The notes under the pieces: generated by a model
Told to the model about the DNA's origin: nothing
Database searches by the model: none
What the model saw: the letters and a program-made list of their open reading frames with translations, nothing else
Shown: positions 35,146-44,689 of the stretch, piece by piece
How positions within the stretch are numbered: the stretch's first letter is position 1
How the letters are laid out: every line of letters begins with the position of its first letter
Position numbers and translations under genes: made by a program
Assembly: GCA_029263015.1 (NCBI GenBank)
Contig: JAJCYI010000062.1
Span: 1-49,022 of the forward strand
Source: Saprospiraceae bacterium
GTDB taxonomy: Bacteria > Bacteroidota > Bacteroidia > Chitinophagales > Saprospiraceae
DNA: 49,022 bases
Reading direction: 5' to 3'

Positions 35146-35490
35146 ATGCCTGATGGAATAAACAATGATGATGGGTTCATTGATTCGGTCATAAGGATGA
35201 TCGAAGCCAATTTATCCAACCACGATTTTACGGTAAGCGATTTGGCTGACCGAATCCCAATGCACCGCAGCAGCTTTACCAGAAAATTCAACAAATTGAC
35301 AGGAAAAAACCCCTTTGATCTGATAGAAAGTATGCGGATGGAAAAAGCTTCTGAATTGCTCAGGCAAAGTAACATGCCAATTACACAGGTAGCATTTGAA
35401 GTCGGCTTTACAGAACTCTCTAATTTTTCCAGAGCATATAAACGGCATTTTGGATATTCTCCTTCAAATGAGCGAAATGACCACGAATGA
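35146..35490 (+). CDS. Stand-alone AraC-type DNA-binding domain
   Basis: The 114-aa product is nearly only the double helix-turn-helix of AraC regulators: FTVSDLADRIPMHRSSFTRK (first HTH), KLTGKNPFDLIESMRMEKA, and ITQVAFEVGFTELSNFSRAY (second HTH), ending in GYSPSNER. The sequence is like the C-terminal output domain of hybrid two-component regulators. An in-frame TGA at 35131 closes the frame upstream, so it is either a mini-regulator or the tail of a lost larger gene. No ribosome-binding site stands out. It precedes the surface-protein cluster and could regulate it. Confidence 0.7.
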   Translation: MPDGINNDDGFIDSVIRMIEANLSNHDFTVSDLADRIPMHRSSFTRKFNKLTGKNPFDLIESMRMEKASELLRQSNMPITQVAFEVGFTELSNFSRAYKRHFGYSPSNERNDHE

Positions 35491-35743
35491 TGGATTAGAA
35501 CCTGATGCCCAAAATGATGGATTAGCGAATCGGCAACATATTGATAAATTAGGTAGCACATCTATTTTATACCTTGTCGCCTCATAGCGTCATCATTGAT
35601 TATTCATTCCTGCCAAGTCACGCTCACTGTTCTTTTGGTATTATTTAGATACAAGACCGAATACTGATATTCATCAAGCAGCTCATTCATCACCGTACCA
35701 GCAAGTTGACACAAGACACTAAACAAGGATAAATCCTTAAACT
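35491..35743. other. Leader region of the surface-protein cluster
   Basis: These 253 bp hold no convincing ORF. They presumably carry the promoter of the five-gene cluster that starts at 35744. No clear TAnnTTTG motif was found. Confidence 0.3.
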
Positions 35744-38700
35744 ATGACAAACCCAATCCAATACTTAACTTCTATTTTGCTGTTAACCTTATCATTTATT
35801 TCGAATGTAAGTGCTCAAGGTGACTTGATAGTAACGGATATTGATACAATCTCTGGTACTGAGACCTACGATAATGTGATTGTTGAATCAGGAGGGATAT
35901 TGATTATTGATAGCACTTTGAATGTGAATTTTAATATGACGGTGAAGGACGGTGGGAATGTGACGCATTTTCCACGACAATTAAGTGGATTATCCTTAAA
36001 TGTTACTGGGACATTAGATGTTCAAATGGGTGGGGTAATATCCGTAGCTGGCAGCGGCCTGAAAGGAGGTACTGGGGGTGGTTCAGCATTTGGTTCTCAT
36101 GGAGAAACTTTCAATACGGATGGCCAAATAGTAGCTGGCTCGAATAATGGCGCTGGTGGAAGTTATGGTGGTAGTGGCGGACATTATCCCAATGGAAATG
36201 GCATCCCTTCTGCTACATACGGATTGATTGAAGACCCTAAATGGCTTGGCTCGGGTGGTGCGACATGCTGTGGAGGGTTCAACCCAAGAGGAGGCGATGG
36301 CGGAGGCAGGGTTAATATTACTGCATCTAACCTAACTGTAAACGGAAATATTTACGCATACGGTACAAATGGGACAGCAGATCACAGTCGAGTAGGTGGA
36401 GGAGGTTCAGGAGGAAGTATAAAAATCCAGGCAGGCTCAATAGAAGGAGATGGACTTATTAATGCTAATGGAGGAAGGGGCTGGTGTTTTTTCTGTCCGG
36501 GCGATGCTAAGGCATCAGGTGGAGGCGGGAGAATCGCTATTTATTATGACTCAATGGTGTTTCCAGTAGATCATATTTATGCACGCACACATGGAACCAT
36601 ACCTGGAGTGCCTGAACATATCGGAGGAGCGGGTACGATATACTTAAAAAATAGCACCGAAGAAGGTCAGCTCATTATAGACAACGGAAGTGCTTCACAC
36701 TTTACACCGACAAGATTAGAAACAAATCTAACGAGTTTTAAATCATTAATAATTACTGGAAATTCCAATTTTAATATTCGTCCTGGGCTTCATTCAGAAG
36801 CTACTATTTCAGACTCAATAATTGTAAGCACAAATTGTACGGTTAAAATAGACAGTGGGTTTACACTTACCATACCTAACACAGATGGATTTGACATCAG
36901 ATGCTATTCAGGAGGTAAAGTCACATTAGATTCAGGAAGTGTCGTGAATGCGAATGCCTTTCTGATAGAGGGCGGGGCTTTGGAAACATGGACTGATCTT
37001 TCATTTCCAAACGCAGACGATCTGCTTTTATCTGATAATGGTCAAATATTAGTCAGAGGTAACACCAATTTTTCACTCGCAAAATTTGACACCGCTAATA
37101 TAAAATCTGGACTTTTTTCTCTTTCTGAAAATAGTCAACTTAACCTTCCAACGGATGAAATTATCATTGGAGCTGGAGTCTTATTTGAAAAAGATGGGAA
37201 ACTTGGTGCAGCAGATCAGGTAAACGAAATAGAAATCTTGCCAAGTGGACTAATAACCCACTCAATCAGATTATTGTCTGGATTGAATTTGAATGCTAAC
37301 AATATTAATGTTCATTTAGATGGTTCTATCAACGTAACAAGTAGAGGATTGAGAGGAGGCAGGAACAGTGGTAACCAAAGTCAAAGTGGTGAAACTTTTG
37401 ATCCAGATGGCAATATCATTGCAGGCAGTCCCGATGCTTGTTGTGCAGCAAGTTATGGAGGATCTGCACCAGGAGGAAGCGCTAATGCTCCTTATGGACT
37501 GATAGAAGACCCTACTTGGCTTGGCTCTGGAGGTGGTTCAGGTGGTGCATCTTATGCCGGTAATGGCGGTGGTCGAGTAACCATTAACTGTACAGGTTTA
37601 ACGGTAAATGGTAGTATTATAGCAAGTGGTCAAAATGGGCAGGATTTCAATTCTTCACTTGCTGGAGGCATGTCAACCGGAGGTTCTGGGGGTAGTATTA
37701 AGATTACGACAAACTCCATTACGGGTGATGGAACAATTGAATCAAAAGGTGGAAATGGAGTTAAAGGAACTTTTGGTAATGTGCCTGGTGCAGGAGGGGG
37801 CAGGATAGCCATCTTTTACGGCTCTTCCTCTTTTCCAAAAGATCATTATTTTGCTCAAGGGGGTACGCCAAGCGGAGTTAATGGTTTAAGCACCTACATA
37901 GGTAGTGCCGGAACAATTTATCTCGAAAGTGATCCTACCCAAAGAGAACTTATTATTCATAATGCAGATATAGAATCAATATTGGCCACCCCTCTGTTGA
38001 CTGATCACACACAGATGAAGTCAATTACTGTTCGTAACAAAGGAAGTTTTGATTATAGCAAAGAAATTGAATTGACTTCTTCGGGTGGTATTGAACTCTT
38101 AAGTTCAGGAGTAATAAATGTTCTTCCTGAAATCACACTTCAAATAGGCACCTGTGATACTTCGCACATAAAGTCAGGAACTGTCTTCCTCCAAGAAGGT
38201 AGTTTTCTCGAAGTAAACTCTAATCTGATTATGATTGGAGATGGTGTACAATTTATAAAAGATGGTTCTTTTAACAGAGAAGATAGTATCAGCAATTTAT
38301 CGATTTTGTCAGGTGGGATGCTTACACATTCTGAAAGGCATCTTCCAGGACTAAACTTAAATATCACAAACACTCTAAACATTGAAACAGGTGGCAAAAT
38401 TGATGTATCAAGGAGGGGCCTAAAAGGTGGCAAAAACGGTTCTCTATTCGGTATCGATGGAGAAACCTTTTCTGAAGATGGAAATAGTGTTATAGCTGGA
38501 TCAACATACGATATAGAATTTGGTGGAGGTGGAAGCTATGGAGGCCTGGGAGCTGTAGGATCATATGGTGGAGATCCAAATCCAATATATGGAGATCTGT
38601 ATTTTCCTGATTTCTTAGGGTCTGGCGGAGCATCAAATATTTCACTTGGTTTAGCAGGTAATGGAGGCGGTAAAATAAAAATCAATGCCCTAAATATTAC

Positions 38701-40165
38701 AAACAATGGTAATGTCCTCGCTGATGGAGGAGATGGGCTTTCAAGTGCAGCAGGAGGCTCTGGTGGCTCTATTCTAATATTCTCAGAATCAATTCAGGGT
38801 TCTGGCTTGATAAGCGCAAAAGGTGGATATGGTAGTTGTGATACTAATCCGAATTTATGCAGCGGTTCTGGAGGAGGTGGAAGAATAGCCGTCTATACGC
38901 TTGACCCTGCTTTCCCAAGCACAAATATTACAGCTGACCCCATTCCAAATATTGCAAATGCGGCCGAACCGGGTACTATTATTTATAAGCAATGTGACTT
39001 CAATGGTGTGGTTGGATTGGATACGATCCTTTTCCCTACTCCAAGCGCAATAGTCCCAATTGATTCATCTATCAATCCTCAAGTAGTCGTTCGCAATTAT
39101 TCTCCAAATACGGAGATAGTACCTGTACGCTTTACCATTGGCAATTTCTATGTCGATGAAAGTTATCTCAACCTGAAATCGGGAGAGCGGGACACCATTA
39201 CCTTCTACCCTTGGGAAGTGAAACAAAGCGGAATACATACTGCCCAATGTGAAGTGGTCATCAGTGACCCCAATTGTGATTTTGATAGAATAAAAACTGC
39301 TGAGGTGGTAATCAATTCAGGACAAGGCCCCATTATTACTTCCCGGTCCCCTTCTGTAGGGGGTGCATCTGGCAATGTGACGATGGAGGTGAAGGGAGAC
39401 AATTATAGAGAAGGCGTCACTGCATGGTTAGAGAAACCAGGAGGGGCAACTCTCCCCGCTCAATACATTGAGTGGAAAAGCGATACAAAGCTATTCGCTT
39501 CATTCAGCCTTTTGGGAGTTGATACAGGTTTTTATAATCTGACTGTTAGAAATCCTGATATGCAGACTGGCGAATTCCAGAATGCATTGCGTATTACACC
39601 TGGCTCATTTGGATGGGAAGGAGTGGTACAGGAAGATTGTTATGCTAGCGATTTTGATCCGGGGGACTTTTTAGATATTCAGTTTGAACATTTCCATGTT
39701 GCAAGAAGGAATGTACCTTTTAAAGTTGATATTGTTTATAAGAACATTAGTAATATAGACATCCCAGTTATAACCAAAAGGTTCAAAACTGATCGATCCT
39801 CTTTACTGGCTCAGCAAAGAGCTTCACTACCCATTTTTGTATGGGGTCGATGCGGTTGGAATTGGTGTGGAGGACCTTTAGATTGCTGTGATGGATTAAT
39901 TGCTTGTAACCTTGAAGTTCTCCTTTCAAGTATTAAACCAGGGAAATTTGCCATACCTTTTGAACAAATGGGATGCCCCCAATCCCCTGCTCAAGTCAGC
40001 ATAAATCTTCCAAAGAAAACAGAATTCATTCTTGAGTTTAAAGAAAAAGACGGCCCTTCTAATATCCTAAGGCCTGGTGCAGGTGGTGTCCATACTATAT
40101 GGCTATATCCGGGCCCAGAGTTATATGCCAACCTTCAACGAATCAAATTTTTATTAGTAGACTAA
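35744..40165 (+). CDS. Giant glycine-rich secreted protein with three long repeats
   Basis: This exported protein (1473 aa) has the signal peptide YLTSILLLTLSFISNVSAQ. Three related blocks (about residues 70-300, 500-730, 860-1080) each run: THFPRQLSGLSLNV / ITHSIRLLSGLNLN / THSERHLPGLNLNI, then LKGG or LRGG, GETF-x-DG, YGLIEDP-x-WLGSGG (changed in block 3), GNGGGRV-x-I, GGSGGSI-x-I and GGGGRIAIYY. The pattern implies a beta-helical or Gly-rich fold. A CARDB-like and an IPT/TIG-like domain (ITSRSPSVGGASGNVTMEV) follow, about 1100-1290. The Cys-rich end (WGRCGWNWCGGPLDCCDG) shows no T9SS sorting domain. It is 14 bp upstream of the RHS gene, so cotranscription is likely. Function unknown; adhesion or an RHS-associated surface role is inferred. 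Confidence 0.8.
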   Translation: MTNPIQYLTSILLLTLSFISNVSAQGDLIVTDIDTISGTETYDNVIVESGGILIIDSTLNVNFNMTVKDGGNVTHFPRQLSGLSLNVTGTLDVQMGGVISVAGSGLKGGTGGGSAFGSHGETFNTDGQIVAGSNNGAGGSYGGSGGHYPNGNGIPSATYGLIEDPKWLGSGGATCCGGFNPRGGDGGGRVNITASNLTVNGNIYAYGTNGTADHSRVGGGGSGGSIKIQAGSIEGDGLINANGGRGWCFFCPGDAKASGGGGRIAIYYDSMVFPVDHIYARTHGTIPGVPEHIGGAGTIYLKNSTEEGQLIIDNGSASHFTPTRLETNLTSFKSLIITGNSNFNIRPGLHSEATISDSIIVSTNCTVKIDSGFTLTIPNTDGFDIRCYSGGKVTLDSGSVVNANAFLIEGGALETWTDLSFPNADDLLLSDNGQILVRGNTNFSLAKFDTANIKSGLFSLSENSQLNLPTDEIIIGAGVLFEKDGKLGAADQVNEIEILPSGLITHSIRLLSGLNLNANNINVHLDGSINVTSRGLRGGRNSGNQSQSGETFDPDGNIIAGSPDACCAASYGGSAPGGSANAPYGLIEDPTWLGSGGGSGGASYAGNGGGRVTINCTGLTVNGSIIASGQNGQDFNSSLAGGMSTGGSGGSIKITTNSITGDGTIESKGGNGVKGTFGNVPGAGGGRIAIFYGSSSFPKDHYFAQGGTPSGVNGLSTYIGSAGTIYLESDPTQRELIIHNADIESILATPLLTDHTQMKSITVRNKGSFDYSKEIELTSSGGIELLSSGVINVLPEITLQIGTCDTSHIKSGTVFLQEGSFLEVNSNLIMIGDGVQFIKDGSFNREDSISNLSILSGGMLTHSERHLPGLNLNITNTLNIETGGKIDVSRRGLKGGKNGSLFGIDGETFSEDGNSVIAGSTYDIEFGGGGSYGGLGAVGSYGGDPNPIYGDLYFPDFLGSGGASNISLGLAGNGGGKIKINALNITNNGNVLADGGDGLSSAAGGSGGSILIFSESIQGSGLISAKGGYGSCDTNPNLCSGSGGGGRIAVYTLDPAFPSTNITADPIPNIANAAEPGTIIYKQCDFNGVVGLDTILFPTPSAIVPIDSSINPQVVVRNYSPNTEIVPVRFTIGNFYVDESYLNLKSGERDTITFYPWEVKQSGIHTAQCEVVISDPNCDFDRIKTAEVVINSGQGPIITSRSPSVGGASGNVTMEVKGDNYREGVTAWLEKPGGATLPAQYIEWKSDTKLFASFSLLGVDTGFYNLTVRNPDMQTGEFQNALRITPGSFGWEGVVQEDCYASDFDPGDFLDIQFEHFHVARRNVPFKVDIVYKNISNIDIPVITKRFKTDRSSLLAQQRASLPIFVWGRCGWNWCGGPLDCCDGLIACNLEVLLSSIKPGKFAIPFEQMGCPQSPAQVSINLPKKTEFILEFKEKDGPSNILRPGAGGVHTIWLYPGPELYANLQRIKFLLVD

Positions 40166-40179
40166 ATAACCTTTAGATC

Positions 40180-43100
40180 ATGAGGAGATTAATTTCCATT
40201 TTACTTTTAGTTGCAATTTTCGGTAGCCTAAAAGCACAAAACTCAACCCGGGCTTCCTTTTTTTTGCCAGCGGCTACTAATATGCAGGTGAATACTTACA
40301 CCGGCGAATTATATTATGAACGTGCCGGCCTCTATATACCCAGTCGAGGACTTGATTTTGAAATAACCTTTAATTATAACAGTTCGCAAGAGCAGGATTG
40401 GGGTTACGGAGCTGGCTGGTCCCATAACTACAATATCGTTATAGAAGCCAAATCTACTTCTAATTATGTGATAACCTGGGGTAACGGTAGCAAGAACGAA
40501 TACACTAAATCAGGTAATGACTTCACACCTCCTGTTGGTGTATATGATGAACTCACCGAGTACGAACCGAGCAAATTCCTGCTAACCACCAAATATGGAA
40601 TGAAATACTATTTCAATGAATTCAATAATAGGGTTAGCAAGATTGAAGACCGAAATGGCAATGCCTTATTGTTCACTTACAATACCCATGGCTTCACAAG
40701 TATAACTGGCCCCGCAGGTAGAGTGATTCAAATAGAATGGCAAAATGGCCGCATGAGCAAAATCATCGAAGATTTTGACGACCCCGTCCGCACCTGGCAG
40801 TTCTTATATAATAATGAAGACAATGTAGAACAAGTCATCAACCCATTGGATCATTCCATTTATTATTATTACGTACCTCAAAATCCAAAGCTGCTGGCCT
40901 TAGTGAGTGATGAAAACAATAATGAGACGACTATCAAATATCGCTTGGATGAATATGTCGAATCAGTATATACATGTTTAACGAAGCACGAATTTTCCTA
41001 CGAAAGAAATAGTTTATCTGGCAACACATATGTAAAGGAGTTTGTCGAAAACCAATACTTGACTACTAAATACAATTATGATGAACAGGGAAGAAATATA
41101 TATAGATCAGGAAATTGCTGCGGGAACGATGTTTCCTTTGTTTATAATAATGAAAATAATATCCAAGAGGTGACGGACGCCAATGGGAACACTCAATTAT
41201 TAGAGTATGACAATAGAGGAAATATTATAAAATCCACAAATGCGGCTGGCTGCTATACTGAAATGCAATATGATATTGTATTTAATCAGCTTGTATTTTT
41301 AAAGGACAAAAATGGAAATGAATTTAATTATAGTTATGATCTGGCAAATGGAAATTTAATAGAGGCGAATCTCCCACTTGGGATTAACATAACCAGCACA
41401 TACGATAGTTTTGGAAACTTTGAGAGCTTAAAAGATGGCAATGGCCATAATACTACTTACGACTATAACGCCAATGGATATTTAACACAAATAAATCATA
41501 CTCTAAATAATTATACAACACAATTTAATTACGATAACCGTGGAAGGTTGACCAATACAACCGATGCAAATAATCACACTTCTACTTTTGAATACGACTT
41601 ACTGGATCGACTTGAAAAAATAACTGACCCTCTTGGATTTTTTACAATAAATGAATTCGACGCAAAGGGCAACCTGATAAAAACCATAGACAAAAAAGGA
41701 AATTCCACCTTATTTATTCACGATAATCTTGATCGGGTTATTGAAGTCAGGGCACCACAAGATTTAAAATATCAATTCTCATTTGATGGTCGTGACAATT
41801 TATTGTCTTATACCGACCCATTAGGAGGGACAACTACATATAATTATAATACAAGGGATTTCATAGAAACACTTACTGACCCTTTGGGTTTCACGACGGC
41901 TTACGAACATGATGGCAATGGAAATCAAACATCAGTTACGGATGCAAAAGGGAATACTACTTCCTATGAATACGATCCATTAAATAGGCTTAGAAAAATA
42001 ATCACACCCCTGGGAAATGTTACAGAAATCAATTACGACTGTAATAATAATCCTGTCGAATTTAAAGATGCCAATGGTAAAACAACGGAGAACATTTACG
42101 ATGAATTAAATAGAATTAAAATTCGAAATGAACCACTAAGCGTAAGTACCAATTTTACTTATGATAAAAACAATAACCTCAAAATCATTGAAGATGCAAA
42201 TACCAATAAAACCACGTATGACTATGACGAGTTGAATCGTCAAACCAAAACCACCTACCCCGATGGTACGCAGACAATTCTGGAATTTGATGGTGTGGGA
42301 AACGTCACTTCTCGATTTGATGCATCTGGATATACAACTGAATACACTTATGATGAATTAAACAGGCTTATATTAAGGGATTATCCAGGAAGTAATGATG
42401 ATAGTTTTGATTATGACGAATTGGGCAACCTCGTAAGCGCAACCAATCAAAATGCGACTGTGGAAATGGTTTACGATGAAGTAAACCGTATGATCAGCGA
42501 AACCTTAAATGGAAAAACCACCCAATATATTTTCAACCCATCAGTTGGTAAAGTCACGTTGATTTATCCCAGTGGAAAGGTATTTGAAAGACGGTTTGAT
42601 AAGAGGGGGCAACTGAAATCTATACATGAAAATAATCAAACTATAGTTTCATTCCAATATGAGGAAATCAATAACCTGATTGCTGCTGTTAATTACTCTA
42701 ATAACACAAGTACCAATTACACTTATGACGATGAGTATAGAACGACAAATATTGCTCATGCTTTAAATACGCCCACTCAATATGGATATGAATATGATGC
42801 TTATGGTAATAAACAAAATGAACTTCGCACTCCTCAAAATAACCTCTCCAGAGAATTTGGTTATGATGATTTATACCGTTTAACTGAGTTTAGAAGTGGT
42901 GAATTAATCAATGGGAACATTGCATCTCCTGTTGACGAGATTAATTATAACTATGACAATTTAAATAATAGGCAAAATGTCATCTCTAATGGCATACTTT
43001 CTTCTTATACATCTAATTCTTTAAATCAGTATACCAATATTTCTGGCAGCACGCCATTTAATTTTTCTTATGATGACCGGGGTAATTTAATAAATGTAAA

Positions 43101-44229
43101 CAGCACCGAATATCAATTCGATTTTGAGAATCGATTAATCAGTGTAGGCAACGGAAATACCGCCGAATATAAATACGATGCACTGGGTAGGCGGGTTTAT
43201 AAAAAAGCCGGAAATGAAGAAAGATTCTTTTATTATTCGAATCTTGATTTAATTGAAGAAAGGGGTATCAATGATAATTTAATAGCTTCTTTTGTTTTTG
43301 GAAGAGGGCTTGACGATGTGCAATGGATGGAAAAGGATGGGGAGAAATACTTTTATCATAAAGATGCGCTTGGGTCTGTTTCCCTTATTTCTGATTTTGG
43401 TGGCAATACGGTTGAATATTATACTTATTCGCCATTTGGCAAAGCATCTATTTTTGATGGAAATAACAGTTTACAAATAACTTCCTCAATAGGCAATCCG
43501 TTTTATTTCACAGGACAGGTGTTGGATTTTGAGACGGGGTATTATTTTTATAAATACAGATATTATTCTCCCGAAACAGGTAAGTTTCTTCAAAGAGACC
43601 CCTTGGGATATACAGATGGCTTTGCCTTGTATGATTACACTTATAGTAATCCAGTTAACTGGGTAGATCCATTGGGTCTGGCTGGAGGTCCATGTGGGGA
43701 TGACTTTTTTGGTGAATTTTTGGATGATTTCCAGTCTGGCCTTGATGAGGCTGGAGATGATTATTTTTTCGGACTATTGGGAGGCCCGTTAGATATAGTC
43801 AATGGTTACACTTCATTATTTAGAGGAAATTATGAGGACGCTCAGTCTCAATTTGGGGATGCGTTAATTGATTTAGGATTAGTATATGTGGGCGGAAAAT
43901 TAGCAAGTAAAGCTTCCAAGTTATTACCAAAAGCCTTCAAAACACCAGTGGAAAACCCACAAATATTTAGATCGTTAGGGGCGGCTGGAAAAAAAGTATT
44001 CAATCCAAAAGATATTAAAATCTTAAGTGAAAGATACTTAAAGAAAAACTTAAAGAAAAACTTAAAGAAAATTGGGATAGATGATGTTCATGATTTCAAA
44101 AGAGGTTATGTAGACAAAAACCATATAAGCTTTTTTGATATAGCCAGACATACAAAAACCAATGAATTGGTGATTGTTAGAAAAAGTACAAAAGAAGTCG
44201 TTGAACGAACTTACATTACACTAAAATGA
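40180..44229 (+). CDS. RHS/YD-repeat polymorphic toxin
   Basis: This is a predicted secreted toxin (1349 aa). The signal peptide is MRRLISILLLVAIFGSLKAQ. An N-terminal domain (GELYYERAGLYIPSRGLDFE) precedes many YD repeats (for example TYDYDELNRQTKTTYPDGTQ; about 280-1080) that form the cocoon-like shell. The RHS core YYFYKYRYYSPETGKFLQRD ... NPVNWVDPLGL (about 1120-1168) marks the cleavage boundary. The variable C-terminal 180 residues have a hydrophobic part, then a basic stretch (LKKNLKKNLKKIG) and an end with DVHDFKRGYVDKNHISFFDI. By eye this resembles small Ntox-type toxin domains (possibly type 33), with low certainty. The stop overlaps the next gene's ATG (ATGA), the classic toxin/immunity arrangement. 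Confidence 0.92.
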   Translation: MRRLISILLLVAIFGSLKAQNSTRASFFLPAATNMQVNTYTGELYYERAGLYIPSRGLDFEITFNYNSSQEQDWGYGAGWSHNYNIVIEAKSTSNYVITWGNGSKNEYTKSGNDFTPPVGVYDELTEYEPSKFLLTTKYGMKYYFNEFNNRVSKIEDRNGNALLFTYNTHGFTSITGPAGRVIQIEWQNGRMSKIIEDFDDPVRTWQFLYNNEDNVEQVINPLDHSIYYYYVPQNPKLLALVSDENNNETTIKYRLDEYVESVYTCLTKHEFSYERNSLSGNTYVKEFVENQYLTTKYNYDEQGRNIYRSGNCCGNDVSFVYNNENNIQEVTDANGNTQLLEYDNRGNIIKSTNAAGCYTEMQYDIVFNQLVFLKDKNGNEFNYSYDLANGNLIEANLPLGINITSTYDSFGNFESLKDGNGHNTTYDYNANGYLTQINHTLNNYTTQFNYDNRGRLTNTTDANNHTSTFEYDLLDRLEKITDPLGFFTINEFDAKGNLIKTIDKKGNSTLFIHDNLDRVIEVRAPQDLKYQFSFDGRDNLLSYTDPLGGTTTYNYNTRDFIETLTDPLGFTTAYEHDGNGNQTSVTDAKGNTTSYEYDPLNRLRKIITPLGNVTEINYDCNNNPVEFKDANGKTTENIYDELNRIKIRNEPLSVSTNFTYDKNNNLKIIEDANTNKTTYDYDELNRQTKTTYPDGTQTILEFDGVGNVTSRFDASGYTTEYTYDELNRLILRDYPGSNDDSFDYDELGNLVSATNQNATVEMVYDEVNRMISETLNGKTTQYIFNPSVGKVTLIYPSGKVFERRFDKRGQLKSIHENNQTIVSFQYEEINNLIAAVNYSNNTSTNYTYDDEYRTTNIAHALNTPTQYGYEYDAYGNKQNELRTPQNNLSREFGYDDLYRLTEFRSGELINGNIASPVDEINYNYDNLNNRQNVISNGILSSYTSNSLNQYTNISGSTPFNFSYDDRGNLINVNSTEYQFDFENRLISVGNGNTAEYKYDALGRRVYKKAGNEERFFYYSNLDLIEERGINDNLIASFVFGRGLDDVQWMEKDGEKYFYHKDALGSVSLISDFGGNTVEYYTYSPFGKASIFDGNNSLQITSSIGNPFYFTGQVLDFETGYYFYKYRYYSPETGKFLQRDPLGYTDGFALYDYTYSNPVNWVDPLGLAGGPCGDDFFGEFLDDFQSGLDEAGDDYFFGLLGGPLDIVNGYTSLFRGNYEDAQSQFGDALIDLGLVYVGGKLASKASKLLPKAFKTPVENPQIFRSLGAAGKKVFNPKDIKILSERYLKKNLKKNLKKIGIDDVHDFKRGYVDKNHISFFDIARHTKTNELVIVRKSTKEVVERTYITLK
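44037..44072 (+). repeat. 12-bp tandem repeat inside the RHS toxin tip
   Basis: CTTAAAGAAAAA occurs three times in tandem (the third ends in T), encoding LKKN, LKKN, LKKI. It is prone to slippage and would change length in 4-residue steps without breaking the frame. Confidence 0.8.
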
Positions 44230-44630
44230 ATTATTTGTCAAAATCTTATGTGTCGTTGGAAATTTTTGGGGATAATTTTTCTCCAAATGATTTCACATCA
44301 ATAATTGGAGTAATTCCTACTGGATTTGGAGTAAAAGGTCAAAAAGGTAAATACATATCAAGCCTTAAAGAAAATTTTTGGCAATTTCAGTTAAGTAGGA
44401 CAAATACTCATGAAGGACTTCATGAGTCAATAAAAGAAATGATAAAAATATTTTCAAGCAAGGCTAATAATATTAAAAAATTTGTGAAATTAAATAACTT
44501 AAATGTCAAAATATTTGTGGTGATAGAATCTAAAAATGATGAAAACAATGGAGTAATTATAAATGCAAATTTTATAGAATTTTTAAAAAACATTGAAGGG
44601 TCTATAGAAGTGTGCATTTATAATGAATAA
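44226..44630 (+). CDS. DUF4279-type candidate immunity protein
   Basis: This is a small cytoplasmic protein (134 aa). YVSLEIFGDNFSPNDFTSIIG, GKYISSLKENFWQFQL and IFVVIESKNDENNGVIINAN fit the DUF4279 pattern, a domain often found as a cognate immunity protein beside polymorphic toxins. It overlaps the RHS stop codon by 4 nt, so it is translationally coupled. It would protect the producer by binding the RHS tip domain. It is distinctly AT-rich, like the toxin tip, consistent with toxin tip and immunity gene being exchanged as one module. Confidence 0.8.
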   Translation: MNYLSKSYVSLEIFGDNFSPNDFTSIIGVIPTGFGVKGQKGKYISSLKENFWQFQLSRTNTHEGLHESIKEMIKIFSSKANNIKKFVKLNNLNVKIFVVIESKNDENNGVIINANFIEFLKNIEGSIEVCIYNE

Positions 44631-44689
44631 ATTTCAAAACAAAAGCCCTGAAAATAACACTACTAAATTTCAATCAAGCCTATTTTAAA

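Noticed and set aside
35744-40165. T9SS sorting domain in the giant glycine-rich protein
   Set aside because: I looked for the PNP-x-SG / GxYxL-type C-terminus; the last 100 residues do not show it.
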